Assembly (NCBI RefSeq): GCF_024331145.1 | Contig: NZ_JANDJO010000002.1 | Span: 248,001 to 312,000 of the forward strand | Direction: 5' to 3' | Origin: Shimia sp. CNT1-13L.2 | GTDB lineage: Bacteria; Pseudomonadota; Alphaproteobacteria; Rhodobacterales; Rhodobacteraceae | Length of the DNA stretch: 64,000 nt | Part shown: positions 26,013-34,361 of the stretch, piece by piece | Layout: each line of letters starts with the position of its first letter | How positions within the stretch are numbered: position 1 is the first letter of the stretch | Made by a program: the position numbers and the translations under genes | The notes under the pieces: model-generated | Told to the model about the DNA's origin: nothing | Seen by the model: only the letters and a program-made list of their open reading frames with translations | The model's database searches: none

Positions 26013-27083
26013 ATGGCGCTTGCCCTCTCGTTGGGGCGGCGCGGTCAGGGACGGACCTGGCCAAACCCCGCAGTGGGCTGTGTGATAGTACGCGAAGGCC
26101 GTATCGTCGGACGTGGCTGGACGCAGCCGGGCGGTCGCCCGCATGCAGAGGTCGTGGCGCTTGAACAAGCCGGCGAACACGCGCGCGGTGCGACGGCTTA
26201 TGTGACGCTTGAGCCCTGCGCGCATTTCGGCAAGACCCCGCCTTGTGCATCGGCGCTGATCGAATCTGGTGTCGCGCGGGTGGTGGCAGCCATCGAAGAC
26301 AGCGACCATCGCGTATCCGGTCGGGGCTTTGCCATGCTGCGCGAGGCTGGCATCGAGGTGACAACAGGCGTCTGCGCCGAAGAGGCCGCACGTGACCTGC
26401 AGGGTTTTTTTCTCAAGACCGAACAGGGCCGCCCTTTCCTGACACTCAAGCTCGCGTCGTCGCTGGACGGCCGAATTGCGACGGCAACTGGCGAAAGCCA
26501 ATGGATCACCGGCCCCGAGGCGCGGCGTGAAGTTCATGCGATGCGCGCGCGGCATGATGCGGTCATGGTTGGCGGTGGTACTGCGCGTGCCGATGATCCT
26601 TCGCTTACGGTGCGCGATATGGGGATTGCAGAACAGCCGGTGCGCGTTGTGGTGTCGCGTCGCTTGGATATCCCTCTGATGAGCACCCTAGCCAAAACTG
26701 CGCAGGACATTCCTGTCTGGATTGCCCATGGGCGGGATGCTGATCCGACCTTGGTGCGCACCTGGGAAGACCTTGGGGCCGAACTGATGCCCTGTGATCT
26801 TGAGAGCCCTCATCTCGCGCCATCTTCGATCCTTCAAGCGCTTGGGGAACGGGGGCTGACCCGTGTGTTCTGTGAAGGTGGTGGCGCATTGGCGGCGTCC
26901 TTGCTGATGTCGGATCTCGTGGACGAGTTGATTACCTTCACGGCCGGCAAAGCGCTTGGGGCAGAGGGCTATCCCTCAATCGGGGCAATGGGCGTGGAGC
27001 GTCTTCCAGAGGCGCCTTTACTTAGGCTTGCCGGGCATAGAGTTTGCGGAGCCGACACCATGTCGATTTGGCGGCGCGCCTAG
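26013..27083 (+). CDS. ribD: Bifunctional riboflavin biosynthesis protein RibD
   Basis: Deaminates and then reduces the first pyrimidine intermediate of riboflavin synthesis. The deaminase domain has the zinc site HAE at 44-46 and PCAHFGKTPPC at 68-78. The reductase domain follows from about residue 145 (PFLTLKLASSLDGRIAT, then VFCEGGGALAASLL). The ATG at 26013 has no ribosome site and starts at a residue usually internal in the family. In frame upstream, CTG 25995 would add LSDNRY and has CGGAAG 8 bases before it, so a non-standard start at 25995 is possible. First riboflavin gene of an interrupted cluster. Confidence 0.95.
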   Translation: MALALSLGRRGQGRTWPNPAVGCVIVREGRIVGRGWTQPGGRPHAEVVALEQAGEHARGATAYVTLEPCAHFGKTPPCASALIESGVARVVAAIEDSDHRVSGRGFAMLREAGIEVTTGVCAEEAARDLQGFFLKTEQGRPFLTLKLASSLDGRIATATGESQWITGPEARREVHAMRARHDAVMVGGGTARADDPSLTVRDMGIAEQPVRVVVSRRLDIPLMSTLAKTAQDIPVWIAHGRDADPTLVRTWEDLGAELMPCDLESPHLAPSSILQALGERGLTRVFCEGGGALAASLLMSDLVDELITFTAGKALGAEGYPSIGAMGVERLPEAPLLRLAGHRVCGADTMSIWRRA

Positions 27084-27086
27084 GGC

Positions 27087-29087
27087 CTAGCGCCACAAAG
27101 AAGCATAGGTTGCAAAAGCCCCCTGAAGTTTCGAAAGTGTGCGGTTCAGGAGCCCGGGATGCGGAATGCGGCCCGAAGACAGCCGTTCGATGGCGACTTC
27201 CACCGAACAGGGCTGATGGGACGTCGGATCATAGTATCGGGGATAGTCGATCAGGGCCGCGTGCACGAGGCCGCTCAGGGGCACTTCTGCTGTGCGCCTG
27301 TCAGGAATATCGCCACGGTCGTCCGTCAGCCCCCAGCCGGCATAGAAGGGGGCACCGAAGGTCACCACCTTGACGCCGCGCAGCAGGGCTTCGAAGCCGG
27401 TGCCCGAGGTCATGGTCCAGACTTCGGCAACGCGCTCAAGCAGTTGCGCCATGTCTCCGTCAACGATCTGGTCGGCCCAGATCAGCGGATCAGGCACATG
27501 CCCACTGCGCAATCCGGCGGTCACGTCGGGGTGCGGTTTGTAGAGGATGATCGCGTCTGGGTTTGCCTCGCGTGTCGCCTTCAGAAGGTTGGCATTGGTC
27601 CGGATGTCCGAAGTTCCCAAGAGGATTGACGCATCGTCTTCGACCTGACCGGGGACGAGGATCAACCGACCCTCCGGCAGCTGGATCGGGGCGCTGTCGT
27701 GGTTGTATTTGCTAATGCCCAGCTTGCGGACCCGCTCGACCAACTTGTCGGCGCGAAGTGCCTGATCGGGTCTGAGTTCGGCCCTCTCTTGGATCAGTGT
27801 TTCCAGACGGCTGACCTGACTGGGGTCGTAGTAGATCCCCAGATCATCGCAGACCAAGGATAACGGGGGAACCAGTTCTGCCCCAAGGCCGCGTGATCGT
27901 AGGAAACCGTCTTCGACGCGCACTGCATCTTTGGGCCCGTCTTTCATGCCCCATACCATTGCAGGGCGTGTGTCGTCGGACGTGTCGAACTGGACCGGGC
28001 GATGCTGGCCAAAAAACTTCTGGATGTGGTTGCGCTTCCAGAACCGCATTCCAAATGCCGACCAGCCGCGACGGTCTTCCCGCCAGCTGCGCGTTTGCGC
28101 CTCAAGAAGGTCCATGGCTGTTTCAAGATCGCACAACCTGTCGCGGCAGGGGTCGTACCATTTCGGATAGAGGATCATAGCCGCTGCGAAGACCTGCGCT
28201 CTGGTCAGTTTCCTCTGGCGTCGGGGTACTGGACGTTCGTCAGATGTCAGGCCCCAGCCCGCATAGAACGGCTGTCCAAACACCCGTGGCTTGTGACCTG
28301 CAAAGATCGCCTCAAACCCCATTTGCGACGACACCGTGTAGACGCCGACCGCCCCTTCGAACAAAACCCAGGGAGAGTAGGGGGCAGTGCACAGTTTCAC
28401 CCGGTCGGTTTCATGTTCCGGGCCAAAGTAGCCCTGTCTGAACCCCTGCGCCGTTTCCGGGTGTGTCTTGATCAGAACGGAACAGCCGGGATGCTCTTCC
28501 TGCGCAAAGACCAGCATCTCCTGAAAGGCGGCATCGTCGGCCTTGCTGGCCGTTACAGACGCATCCCCGCGGGTCTGGTCAATCACAAGCACATACCCCG
28601 GTTTGGGCGGGGCGAGCGAGGGGTCGACGCCCGTGTACTTGGTAAGGTGCGCCTCTTGCAGCCGCGCAATGGCGCCGCGTGCACGGTTGAGAAGCGCGGC
28701 ATCGTCCAGTGGATGCGTGGCAAGAAGGGTTTCGAGGTCAGAAGGCACCGATGGGTCAAAGTGGGGGCAGGAACCGTCAAGGAACAGGCCGATTGGTGGT
28801 TGTTTCCCGGCGCGTCCGGGCAAGACTGAGCGCAGGAAAGCGTCCTCGACAAAGAGCTTACCCGCGCCGCTGCGTTCGGCCATGTGGTGGCCCCGCCATG
28901 CGGTGGGGCTTTGTCCCCAGATGGCGACGAGGTCTTCTTCCGAACTCTTGCCCAGCCGGAGATCGTATCCGGCAAGGTCAAGAATGCGACGCAGGCGTTT
29001 CTGGAAGAAGAAGCCGCCATTATACGCATAAAGACGCCGGCGCGTTGCGGCGCCGGCGTCAGACTGCCCGTCGGGCAGGAAAGTCAT
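27087..29087 (-). CDS. kpsC: Capsule polysaccharide Kdo transferase KpsC
   Basis: A 666-residue protein with two tandem homologous glycosyltransferase halves (about 1-330 and 340-666). KpsC builds the poly-Kdo linker joining capsule polymers to a lipid anchor. The duplication is visible in paired motifs: KTHPETAQGF / KPHPDVTAGL, SSQMGFEAIFAGHKPRVFG / TSGTGFEALLRGVKVVTFG, and FYAGWGLTSDE / FYAGWGLTDDR. It starts within the stop codon of the export gene (TGATG), so the two are coupled. The block kpsS-export-kpsC runs opposite to the flanking rib genes. Capsule ABC transporter genes (kpsMTE) are not in the window. Confidence 0.93.
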   Translation of the reverse strand: MTFLPDGQSDAGAATRRRLYAYNGGFFFQKRLRRILDLAGYDLRLGKSSEEDLVAIWGQSPTAWRGHHMAERSGAGKLFVEDAFLRSVLPGRAGKQPPIGLFLDGSCPHFDPSVPSDLETLLATHPLDDAALLNRARGAIARLQEAHLTKYTGVDPSLAPPKPGYVLVIDQTRGDASVTASKADDAAFQEMLVFAQEEHPGCSVLIKTHPETAQGFRQGYFGPEHETDRVKLCTAPYSPWVLFEGAVGVYTVSSQMGFEAIFAGHKPRVFGQPFYAGWGLTSDERPVPRRQRKLTRAQVFAAAMILYPKWYDPCRDRLCDLETAMDLLEAQTRSWREDRRGWSAFGMRFWKRNHIQKFFGQHRPVQFDTSDDTRPAMVWGMKDGPKDAVRVEDGFLRSRGLGAELVPPLSLVCDDLGIYYDPSQVSRLETLIQERAELRPDQALRADKLVERVRKLGISKYNHDSAPIQLPEGRLILVPGQVEDDASILLGTSDIRTNANLLKATREANPDAIILYKPHPDVTAGLRSGHVPDPLIWADQIVDGDMAQLLERVAEVWTMTSGTGFEALLRGVKVVTFGAPFYAGWGLTDDRGDIPDRRTAEVPLSGLVHAALIDYPRYYDPTSHQPCSVEVAIERLSSGRIPHPGLLNRTLSKLQGAFATYASLWR

Positions 29088-30226
29088 CAGTTGAAACCAC
29101 CAAGAGAGCCGATGGTATCCGCCGAGGTCAGAGTACCGGTAAAGGCTGCAATTGTTTTGTTCCAGGATGTGATTGGCGCTTCGGTCACGTAGAGCGTGTC
29201 GCCGTCGCGGACCACGAAATCACGCGCCATGAACATGCCGTTGGGTTCGGTAAGGTTCAGCACGTAGACCATGCGCTGGGCGCCGACGAGGTCGGAGCGG
29301 CCGAGAACCTGGTTCGAGATTTCGGGCGCCTCGTTGCGGAACACGAACACACCGGTGGGATCACCGGATTGCGGAAGAATGCCGCCGACCTGTGCGATCG
29401 CTTCAATCGCCGAGAGGTTCTTGGTTTCGAAGTTGACGCGGCTTTGCGCACCTGTCGCGCCAAGGGCGGTGAAGGCGCGGGTATCGGCCTCGACCAGGAT
29501 GCGGTCTCCGCCACGTAGAGCGATGTCGAGCTTCGGGTTATCATAGAGATCCTGCAGCCAAATCTGGCCGCGCTGGCCACCACGCAGGACGGTGACCTGA
29601 GCGATTTCAGGCGTGATCGTTACGCCGCCTGCCTGGGCAAGCATGGTCGAAAGGGTACGGGTCGGGCGTTCGATCGGATAAACACCCTGGCCGCCAATGG
29701 CCCCAACCAGCGACACGGTCGCGCCATCTCCTGCCACGCGGCGGACTTCGACCTGCGGATCGGGGGTTTGCTCTTCGAGCTTGCCGCTGATCACGCGACG
29801 GATGGATTCCGGCGTATTGCCGGCTGCGCGGATACGGCCGGCGTAGGGCACGAAGATGAAACCTGCACCATCCACCTGCACCTCTTCAAGAACAGCGGCG
29901 ACCTGTCCTTCGGGGCCAAGCAGGGGTTGGTCGACGTTTTCCCAGATTGTCAGCGAAAGGACATCGCCTGGGCGAATGGTGTCCGAGCCGAGTTGGCTTG
30001 CGTTCTGGAACTTGTTCGAAAACCCAAGAGCGGGCACCACGGCGGTGGCGCGGGTCACGCGGTCATTCACGGCGACGATAAAGGCATCACCTTCGCGTTG
30101 TACGGAACCAGCGAAGATTTCGCGTTTGTTCGGACCAGAGCGGGGGACAAGACCACAAGACGATACGGCGGCCATACAGGCCACGACCACGGCGCACTTC
30201 GCCCATCGATTTTGCATGAGTTTCAC
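29087..30226 (-). CDS. Polysaccharide export outer-membrane lipoprotein (Wza/KpsD family)
   Basis: A 379-residue periplasmic/outer-membrane export protein. The N-terminus carries a lipoprotein signal with lipobox VSSC, lipidated Cys24. The Poly_export domain follows (LRPGDVLSLTIWENVDQ-like stretch near residues 80-100), then two SLBB-type domains (GAIGGQGVYPIERPTRTL and VGGILPQSGDPTGVFVFR). I chose GTG 30226 because GAGGAG lies 8 bases upstream; ATG 30217 has no such site. It lies between kpsS and kpsC and is expected to form the outer-membrane channel for the capsule. Confidence 0.88.
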   Translation of the reverse strand: MKLMQNRWAKCAVVVACMAAVSSCGLVPRSGPNKREIFAGSVQREGDAFIVAVNDRVTRATAVVPALGFSNKFQNASQLGSDTIRPGDVLSLTIWENVDQPLLGPEGQVAAVLEEVQVDGAGFIFVPYAGRIRAAGNTPESIRRVISGKLEEQTPDPQVEVRRVAGDGATVSLVGAIGGQGVYPIERPTRTLSTMLAQAGGVTITPEIAQVTVLRGGQRGQIWLQDLYDNPKLDIALRGGDRILVEADTRAFTALGATGAQSRVNFETKNLSAIEAIAQVGGILPQSGDPTGVFVFRNEAPEISNQVLGRSDLVGAQRMVYVLNLTEPNGMFMARDFVVRDGDTLYVTEAPITSWNKTIAAFTGTLTSADTIGSLGGFN

Positions 30227-30321
30227 TGCTCGGTCTCCTCGACCTATGTTTTTCTGCCTCAGGTTTTTCAAGTAACCTATCTGAATTCGAACTAAAAATC
30301 CAGCGCTAGACCTTGTGTCTC

Positions 30322-31614
30322 TTAGTTCACCAGACGCAACTGTTGCCGTGGTGCTGCTGTCCCGGACTTGAGCGCGTCATAGGGATCTTCGGGTGAAAGC
30401 ATCATGTCGACGACGTGCCTCATCAGTTGGCGGCGTCCTCGGGCGCTGTAGAACCCACCGGCAACCTGGCTCGTTTCCAGGAGGAAGCGGCGATAGGTTT
30501 TGTATGCACGATTGTCAGGGCGGGTTGCACCGCTGAAAAACTCGCTCAGGGGTTGGTCGCTGATGAACTCGGGTTGCGAATAGACGGCCTTGCCGAAGAT
30601 TTTCAACGGGATGCCGCGCCAGAGAACCTGTTGGGCGGCAGTCGAGTTCACTGTGACGGCAGATCGCGTTTCGGCCAGCAGACGGGCCAGTTTACCGCCG
30701 CGCACATAGTGAACACGGTCACGGATGCCGTGGGCCTTTGCGAGCCGATCCAGCTCGAGTCGAACCGGAACGCGGCCATCTTCCAAAGGATGCGCCTTGA
30801 AGACAAGGTGGTGATGGCCCGGTGCGTGTTGGGCGAAGTTGGTGATGACGAGGTCCAGAAACTCGGTCATCGTGTTGAACGGTGAGTGTTGCTGGAAGCT
30901 GCTGTCATGTTCGAGTTGCAGTAGCACAAGGTGGTAGGGGAAACCGCCGTTCTTGATGCGTCTGGTGGCAATGCGGCGCTCGATTGCATGTGCCGGCATC
31001 AGCAGGAGGCGCCGCAAGTACAGCCGAAATTCCTTGGTGACGCTGAGATCCCGGTGCGAGCGGAAATTGCGGTAGGTGCGGTTCGCGAACATGACGAACC
31101 AGTGATAGAGCGCGCCATAGAAAACGTGCTGGCGCATGTCGCCCCAGTGGCCCGGAGGCAAAGGCGTGTCGGCATCGCTGCCTTCGAGCGCTTTTTTCAT
31201 CTCGGGGATGGTCATGTCCATCAGCCGCGAGTTGCCATTTGATCCGTTGCGTTCATAGGTCACCCAGTAGGGGCGCAGGTAGCCTTCTTCGAAAACATGG
31301 ATGCGGATGTTCTTTTTCTTCGCGATTTCAATCGCCTGGGCGTGGATCGCACGCACGTCACCATAAAGGACGACGTCGGTCGCCTGCTTTTCATCGACCA
31401 GGGAGGCGAAGCGATCCGGCCAGTTTTCGCGGGCGTCGGTGTAGGGGATGTAACTGCTGCAATCCGGCCAGAAGACGCGGTCGCCGGCGTTGAAGCCGAC
31501 GCGCCAGACCTTGGCGCCGGAACGGCGCAGCATTTTTGCGAGGCCGTTGAAAAACGGCCCATGTGGTCCCTGTAGGAACAGGAACACCCGGTTCTGTCCA
31601 CTCGATACTGCCAT
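30322..31614 (-). CDS. kpsS: Capsule polysaccharide Kdo transferase KpsS
   Basis: A 430-residue KpsS-type glycosyltransferase that adds the first Kdo to the phosphatidylglycerol anchor of group 2-like capsules. Hallmarks are the N-terminal VFLFLQGPHGPFFNGLAKML, the HVFEEGYLRPYWVTYERNG motif, KAHPLEDGR, and VNSTAAQQVLWRGIPLKIFG. It is the first gene of the leftward capsule block and likely shares a promoter in 31615-31742. Confidence 0.93.
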   Translation of the reverse strand: MAVSSGQNRVFLFLQGPHGPFFNGLAKMLRRSGAKVWRVGFNAGDRVFWPDCSSYIPYTDARENWPDRFASLVDEKQATDVVLYGDVRAIHAQAIEIAKKKNIRIHVFEEGYLRPYWVTYERNGSNGNSRLMDMTIPEMKKALEGSDADTPLPPGHWGDMRQHVFYGALYHWFVMFANRTYRNFRSHRDLSVTKEFRLYLRRLLLMPAHAIERRIATRRIKNGGFPYHLVLLQLEHDSSFQQHSPFNTMTEFLDLVITNFAQHAPGHHHLVFKAHPLEDGRVPVRLELDRLAKAHGIRDRVHYVRGGKLARLLAETRSAVTVNSTAAQQVLWRGIPLKIFGKAVYSQPEFISDQPLSEFFSGATRPDNRAYKTYRRFLLETSQVAGGFYSARGRRQLMRHVVDMMLSPEDPYDALKSGTAAPRQQLRLVN

Positions 31615-31742
31615 CTTATTTGTCTCATATGTTCGAGATCTTGCGACCAGGTTACCTTAGCTTATTGGCGAAAGTAAGGCGTCTTGCGAAAGGTCGCGGG
31701 GCGGGCTAGTGCTTGGTTTCACAGTTCAGGCGGGAGTGAGCG

Positions 31743-32330
31743 ATGTTTACTGGTATCATCACCGATATTGGCGTTGTACGCGAGTTGGAAAAACGCGGAG
31801 ATTTGCGGGCGCGGATAGGTACGTCTTATGACACCGCGGGCATCGACATGGGGGCGTCAATTGCCAGCGATGGTGTCTGCCTGACCGTGATCGAACTGGG
31901 TGATGACTGGTATGATGTTGAAATCAGTGCAGAAACCGTATCGAAGACCAACCTTGGTGATTGGGAGGTCGGCAAGCGGCTCAACCTTGAACGCGCCCTC
32001 AAAGTAGGCGACGAACTGGGCGGTCACATCGTTTCGGGCCACGTTGACGGTGTTGCCGAAATCATTGCCATGCAAGACGAAGGCGACTCGACCCGCGTGA
32101 CCCTGAGAGCACCGGAGGCGCTGGCCAAGTTCATTGCGCCCAAGGGATCCGTGGCTTTGAACGGTACGTCCTTGACGGTCAACGAGGTGGAGGGATGTGA
32201 TTTTGGAATCAACTTCATTCCGCACACCAAGGAGGCCACCACCTGGGGCGATGCCAAGGTCGGAGACCGGATCAATCTCGAGATCGACACACTGGCCCGC
32301 TATGTCGCGCGGCTGGCGGAAATGAGCTGA
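31743..32330 (+). CDS. ribE: Riboflavin synthase, alpha chain
   Basis: Converts two lumazine molecules to riboflavin plus the pyrimidine substrate. The 195 residues form the tandem lumazine-binding barrels. MFTGIITDIG is the diagnostic N-terminus, and the motif GxSIAxxGVCLTV / KGSVALNGTSLTV appears once in each half. GGHIVSGHVDG is also present. It has its own upstream region and no FMN riboswitch. Separated from ribD by the capsule block and from ribB by the HupE cassette. Confidence 0.96.
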   Translation: MFTGIITDIGVVRELEKRGDLRARIGTSYDTAGIDMGASIASDGVCLTVIELGDDWYDVEISAETVSKTNLGDWEVGKRLNLERALKVGDELGGHIVSGHVDGVAEIIAMQDEGDSTRVTLRAPEALAKFIAPKGSVALNGTSLTVNEVEGCDFGINFIPHTKEATTWGDAKVGDRINLEIDTLARYVARLAEMS

Positions 32331-32338
32331 AAATCAAC

Positions 32339-32378
32339 GTCGGTATTGCGTCGGTATTACGACTGTATCGCGGAGGTG
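32339..32378 (+). repeat. 40-bp dispersed intergenic repeat, copy 2
   Basis: Matches the reverse complement of 8827-8866 at 36 of 40 positions. It keeps two exact GTCGGTATT units 11 bp apart (32339, 32350), a degenerate third, and the final GCGGAGGTG. It starts 9 bases after the ribE stop. Confidence 0.75.
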
Positions 32379-32470
32379 CGGATTTGCAGCCGCGCGAAAA
32401 CGGTTCATAAAGCCTTGCCGCACTTCGATGGGCTTCCTATTTGCTTGTGCAAGGAACAAGAAGGTCGAAC

Positions 32471-32824
32471 ATGAAGCAGGCCATCAAACCCAAGGGGCAG
32501 ATACGAGCGCTGTTTGCGGCGCTCCTGTGTCTATGCCTTGTGGTCTGGGGGGCGGCACCTTCGTTTTCTCATGATCTGGCTGGTGGCGTGATCGTTGCCG
32601 AAATGGAAAGTGATCACGGTCACTCTCATGGTGAAGCACTGGACGCCTACTGGGCGTTTCACGGACATAGCCATGACGTGGTCGATCATGACCACAGTTC
32701 GGCAGTTCTGGTTATGGCACGGGCTGAGGTGGATACCCAGAGACCCTCGCGCCATGATGTCTTGCCAAACGGCGAGAGCCCCCCGTCGCCTGTTTTTCTC
32801 CTCGAACGTCCTCCGCGTGTTTGA
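32471..32824 (+). CDS. His-rich exported protein upstream of HupE
   Basis: A 117-residue protein with a signal peptide (AALLCLCLVVWGAAPSFS, cleavage near SHD). The mature N-terminal region is strongly His/Asp-rich (DHGHSHGEALD, HGHSHDVVDHDHS), as in periplasmic Zn/Ni/Co-binding proteins. It is followed by the HupE/UreJ membrane protein and an anchored protein, so it may feed or buffer a transition metal for that system. ATG 32471 follows AAGAAGG. Metal identity is not determined, and I see no clear Zur- or NikR-type palindrome upstream. Confidence 0.75.
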   Translation: MKQAIKPKGQIRALFAALLCLCLVVWGAAPSFSHDLAGGVIVAEMESDHGHSHGEALDAYWAFHGHSHDVVDHDHSSAVLVMARAEVDTQRPSRHDVLPNGESPPSPVFLLERPPRV

Positions 32825-32881
32825 TCCTGCCCGCACCTGCGGGTCCTGAGATCAATTTCAACATACAGCGGAGTTCAATCC

Positions 32882-33610
32882 ATGAACACAGTCCAATCGG
32901 GCTGGAAGCGGTCGGCGTGGTGCCGAGGCGTTTTCCTGCCTATCCTCTCGCTTGCTGCGCTATGGCTGAGTGCCAGCGTAGCGGCGGCACATAACGTGAC
33001 GGCCGGTGATGCCGGCTATATCCAGCAGATCTGGGGGATCAAGATTATCCCCTTCATGTACCTCGGGGCCAAACACATGGTCACCGGATACGACCACATC
33101 CTGTTCCTCTTTGGGGTGGTGTTTTTCCTCTACAAGGCAAAACACGTTGCCACATACGTCAGCCTGTTTGCCATCGGGCATTCCACAACGATGCTGGCAG
33201 GGGTCTATTTCGGCTGGAACGTAAATGCCTATCTGATCGACGCAATCATCGGGTTGTCGGTTGTCTACAAGGCGCTTGATAATCTTGGTGCCTACCAGCG
33301 ATGGTTCGGCATCCAGCCCAACACCAAGATGGCCACGCTTGTCTTTGGCTTTTTTCATGGTCTGGGTCTGGCGACCAAGATCCTCGACTATGACCTGCCC
33401 GAAGACGGGCTTTTGCCCAACCTGATCGCCTTCAATGTTGGTGTGGAAATCGGCCAGATGATGGCTCTCGCAATCATTCTTATCGCCATGGGGTACTGGC
33501 GCCGGAGCCAGAGTTTCTGGCGGCACGCCTATACCGCGAACGTCGTCATGATGTGCGCCGGTTTCATTCTCATCGGCTATCAACTCACCGGCCTCGTGGT
33601 CGCCTCCTGA
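32882..33610 (+). CDS. HupE/UreJ-family membrane protein
   Basis: A 242-residue protein with an N-terminal signal-like helix (ending ASVAAAHN) and about six to seven membrane helices. The HupE/UreJ signature is clear: GYDHILFLFGVVFFL, FAIGHSTTMLAG, and VFGFFHGLGLA, with conserved histidines in helices. Family members are proposed secondary nickel or other metal transporters. Preceded by a His-rich exported protein and followed by an anchored protein, forming a three-gene cassette. Confidence 0.88.
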   Translation: MNTVQSGWKRSAWCRGVFLPILSLAALWLSASVAAAHNVTAGDAGYIQQIWGIKIIPFMYLGAKHMVTGYDHILFLFGVVFFLYKAKHVATYVSLFAIGHSTTMLAGVYFGWNVNAYLIDAIIGLSVVYKALDNLGAYQRWFGIQPNTKMATLVFGFFHGLGLATKILDYDLPEDGLLPNLIAFNVGVEIGQMMALAIILIAMGYWRRSQSFWRHAYTANVVMMCAGFILIGYQLTGLVVAS

Positions 33611-33626
33611 ACAGGGAAACAGAAAA

Positions 33627-34214
33627 ATGTACAACGCAAACAAACCAAACCCCGAAGACCTGCCGAGCAGCGAGAAACTTTTGCGCTCGACCTTTATCGC
33701 GGCCGGTGCGGCGGCGGCCATCCTTGTGACGGTTGTCCTGCCTGCGGAATACGGCATTGATCCGACGCGGATCGGTGGCCTGCTGGGGCTGACCGAGATG
33801 GGCGAGATCAAGCAAGAGCTGGCCGAAGAAGCCGCGGCGGACGAGCAGGCCGCGGTTGGCGGGTTCCTGTTCGGGGCCGCGATGGCGCAGGAGGCCGAAG
33901 TCTGGAAGGACGAGATTTCCTTTACCCTCACGCCGGGACAGGGGATCGAGTGGAAGCTGGCGATGGACGAAGGCGCCGTTGCGGAATACCGCTGGTTCAC
34001 GGACGGCGCGCGGATCAACTTTGATCTGCATGGCGACGGTAGTGGCAAGTCCGTCACCTATGAAAGGGGACGCGGCAAGACTGCGGACGAGGGCGAGATC
34101 ACGGCGGCCTTTGACGGCCAGCACGGGTGGTTCTGGCGCAACCGCGACAAGACCGAAACCACGGTGATCGTCCAGTTGCGTGGCGACTATACCGGCCTCA
34201 AACAGACCTACTGA
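33627..34214 (+). CDS. Single-pass membrane-anchored protein of the HupE cassette
   Basis: A 195-residue protein with a cytoplasmic N-terminus, one membrane helix (about 25-46) and an exported beta-rich domain. DEISFTLTPGQGIEWKLAMDEGAVAEYRW begins the domain, which has no cysteine and ends in GDYTGLKQTY. I know this arrangement as the 'transmembrane anchor protein' that accompanies HupE-like genes in Rhodobacterales; the biochemical role is unknown. It starts 16 bp after hupE and is followed by a terminator. Confidence 0.75.
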   Translation: MYNANKPNPEDLPSSEKLLRSTFIAAGAAAAILVTVVLPAEYGIDPTRIGGLLGLTEMGEIKQELAEEAAADEQAAVGGFLFGAAMAQEAEVWKDEISFTLTPGQGIEWKLAMDEGAVAEYRWFTDGARINFDLHGDGSGKSVTYERGRGKTADEGEITAAFDGQHGWFWRNRDKTETTVIVQLRGDYTGLKQTY

Positions 34215-34222
34215 TAACATGT

Positions 34223-34255
34223 GCCCCGGCCCGAGAGAGGGTCGGGGCCTTCTTT
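34223..34255 (+). terminator. Terminator after the HupE cassette
   Basis: GCCCCGGCCC / GGGTCGGGGC stem (10 bp, one wobble) with a short loop, followed by CTTCTTT, just past the stop at 34214. Confidence 0.7.
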
Positions 34256-34361
34256 ACCGGGGTCTGTCGTCGCGTCCGAACCGAAATTCGCCGCCCCTGC
34301 TCTGGCCAATGGGGTGTGGTTGCGATATGCGCTTTGCCAAGCAAAAGGCGAGAGAGAGCCC

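Noticed and set aside
34215..34361. FMN riboswitch before ribB
   Set aside because: The conserved AGGGUGAAAUUCCC-type core is absent; the only structure is the terminator of the preceding cassette.
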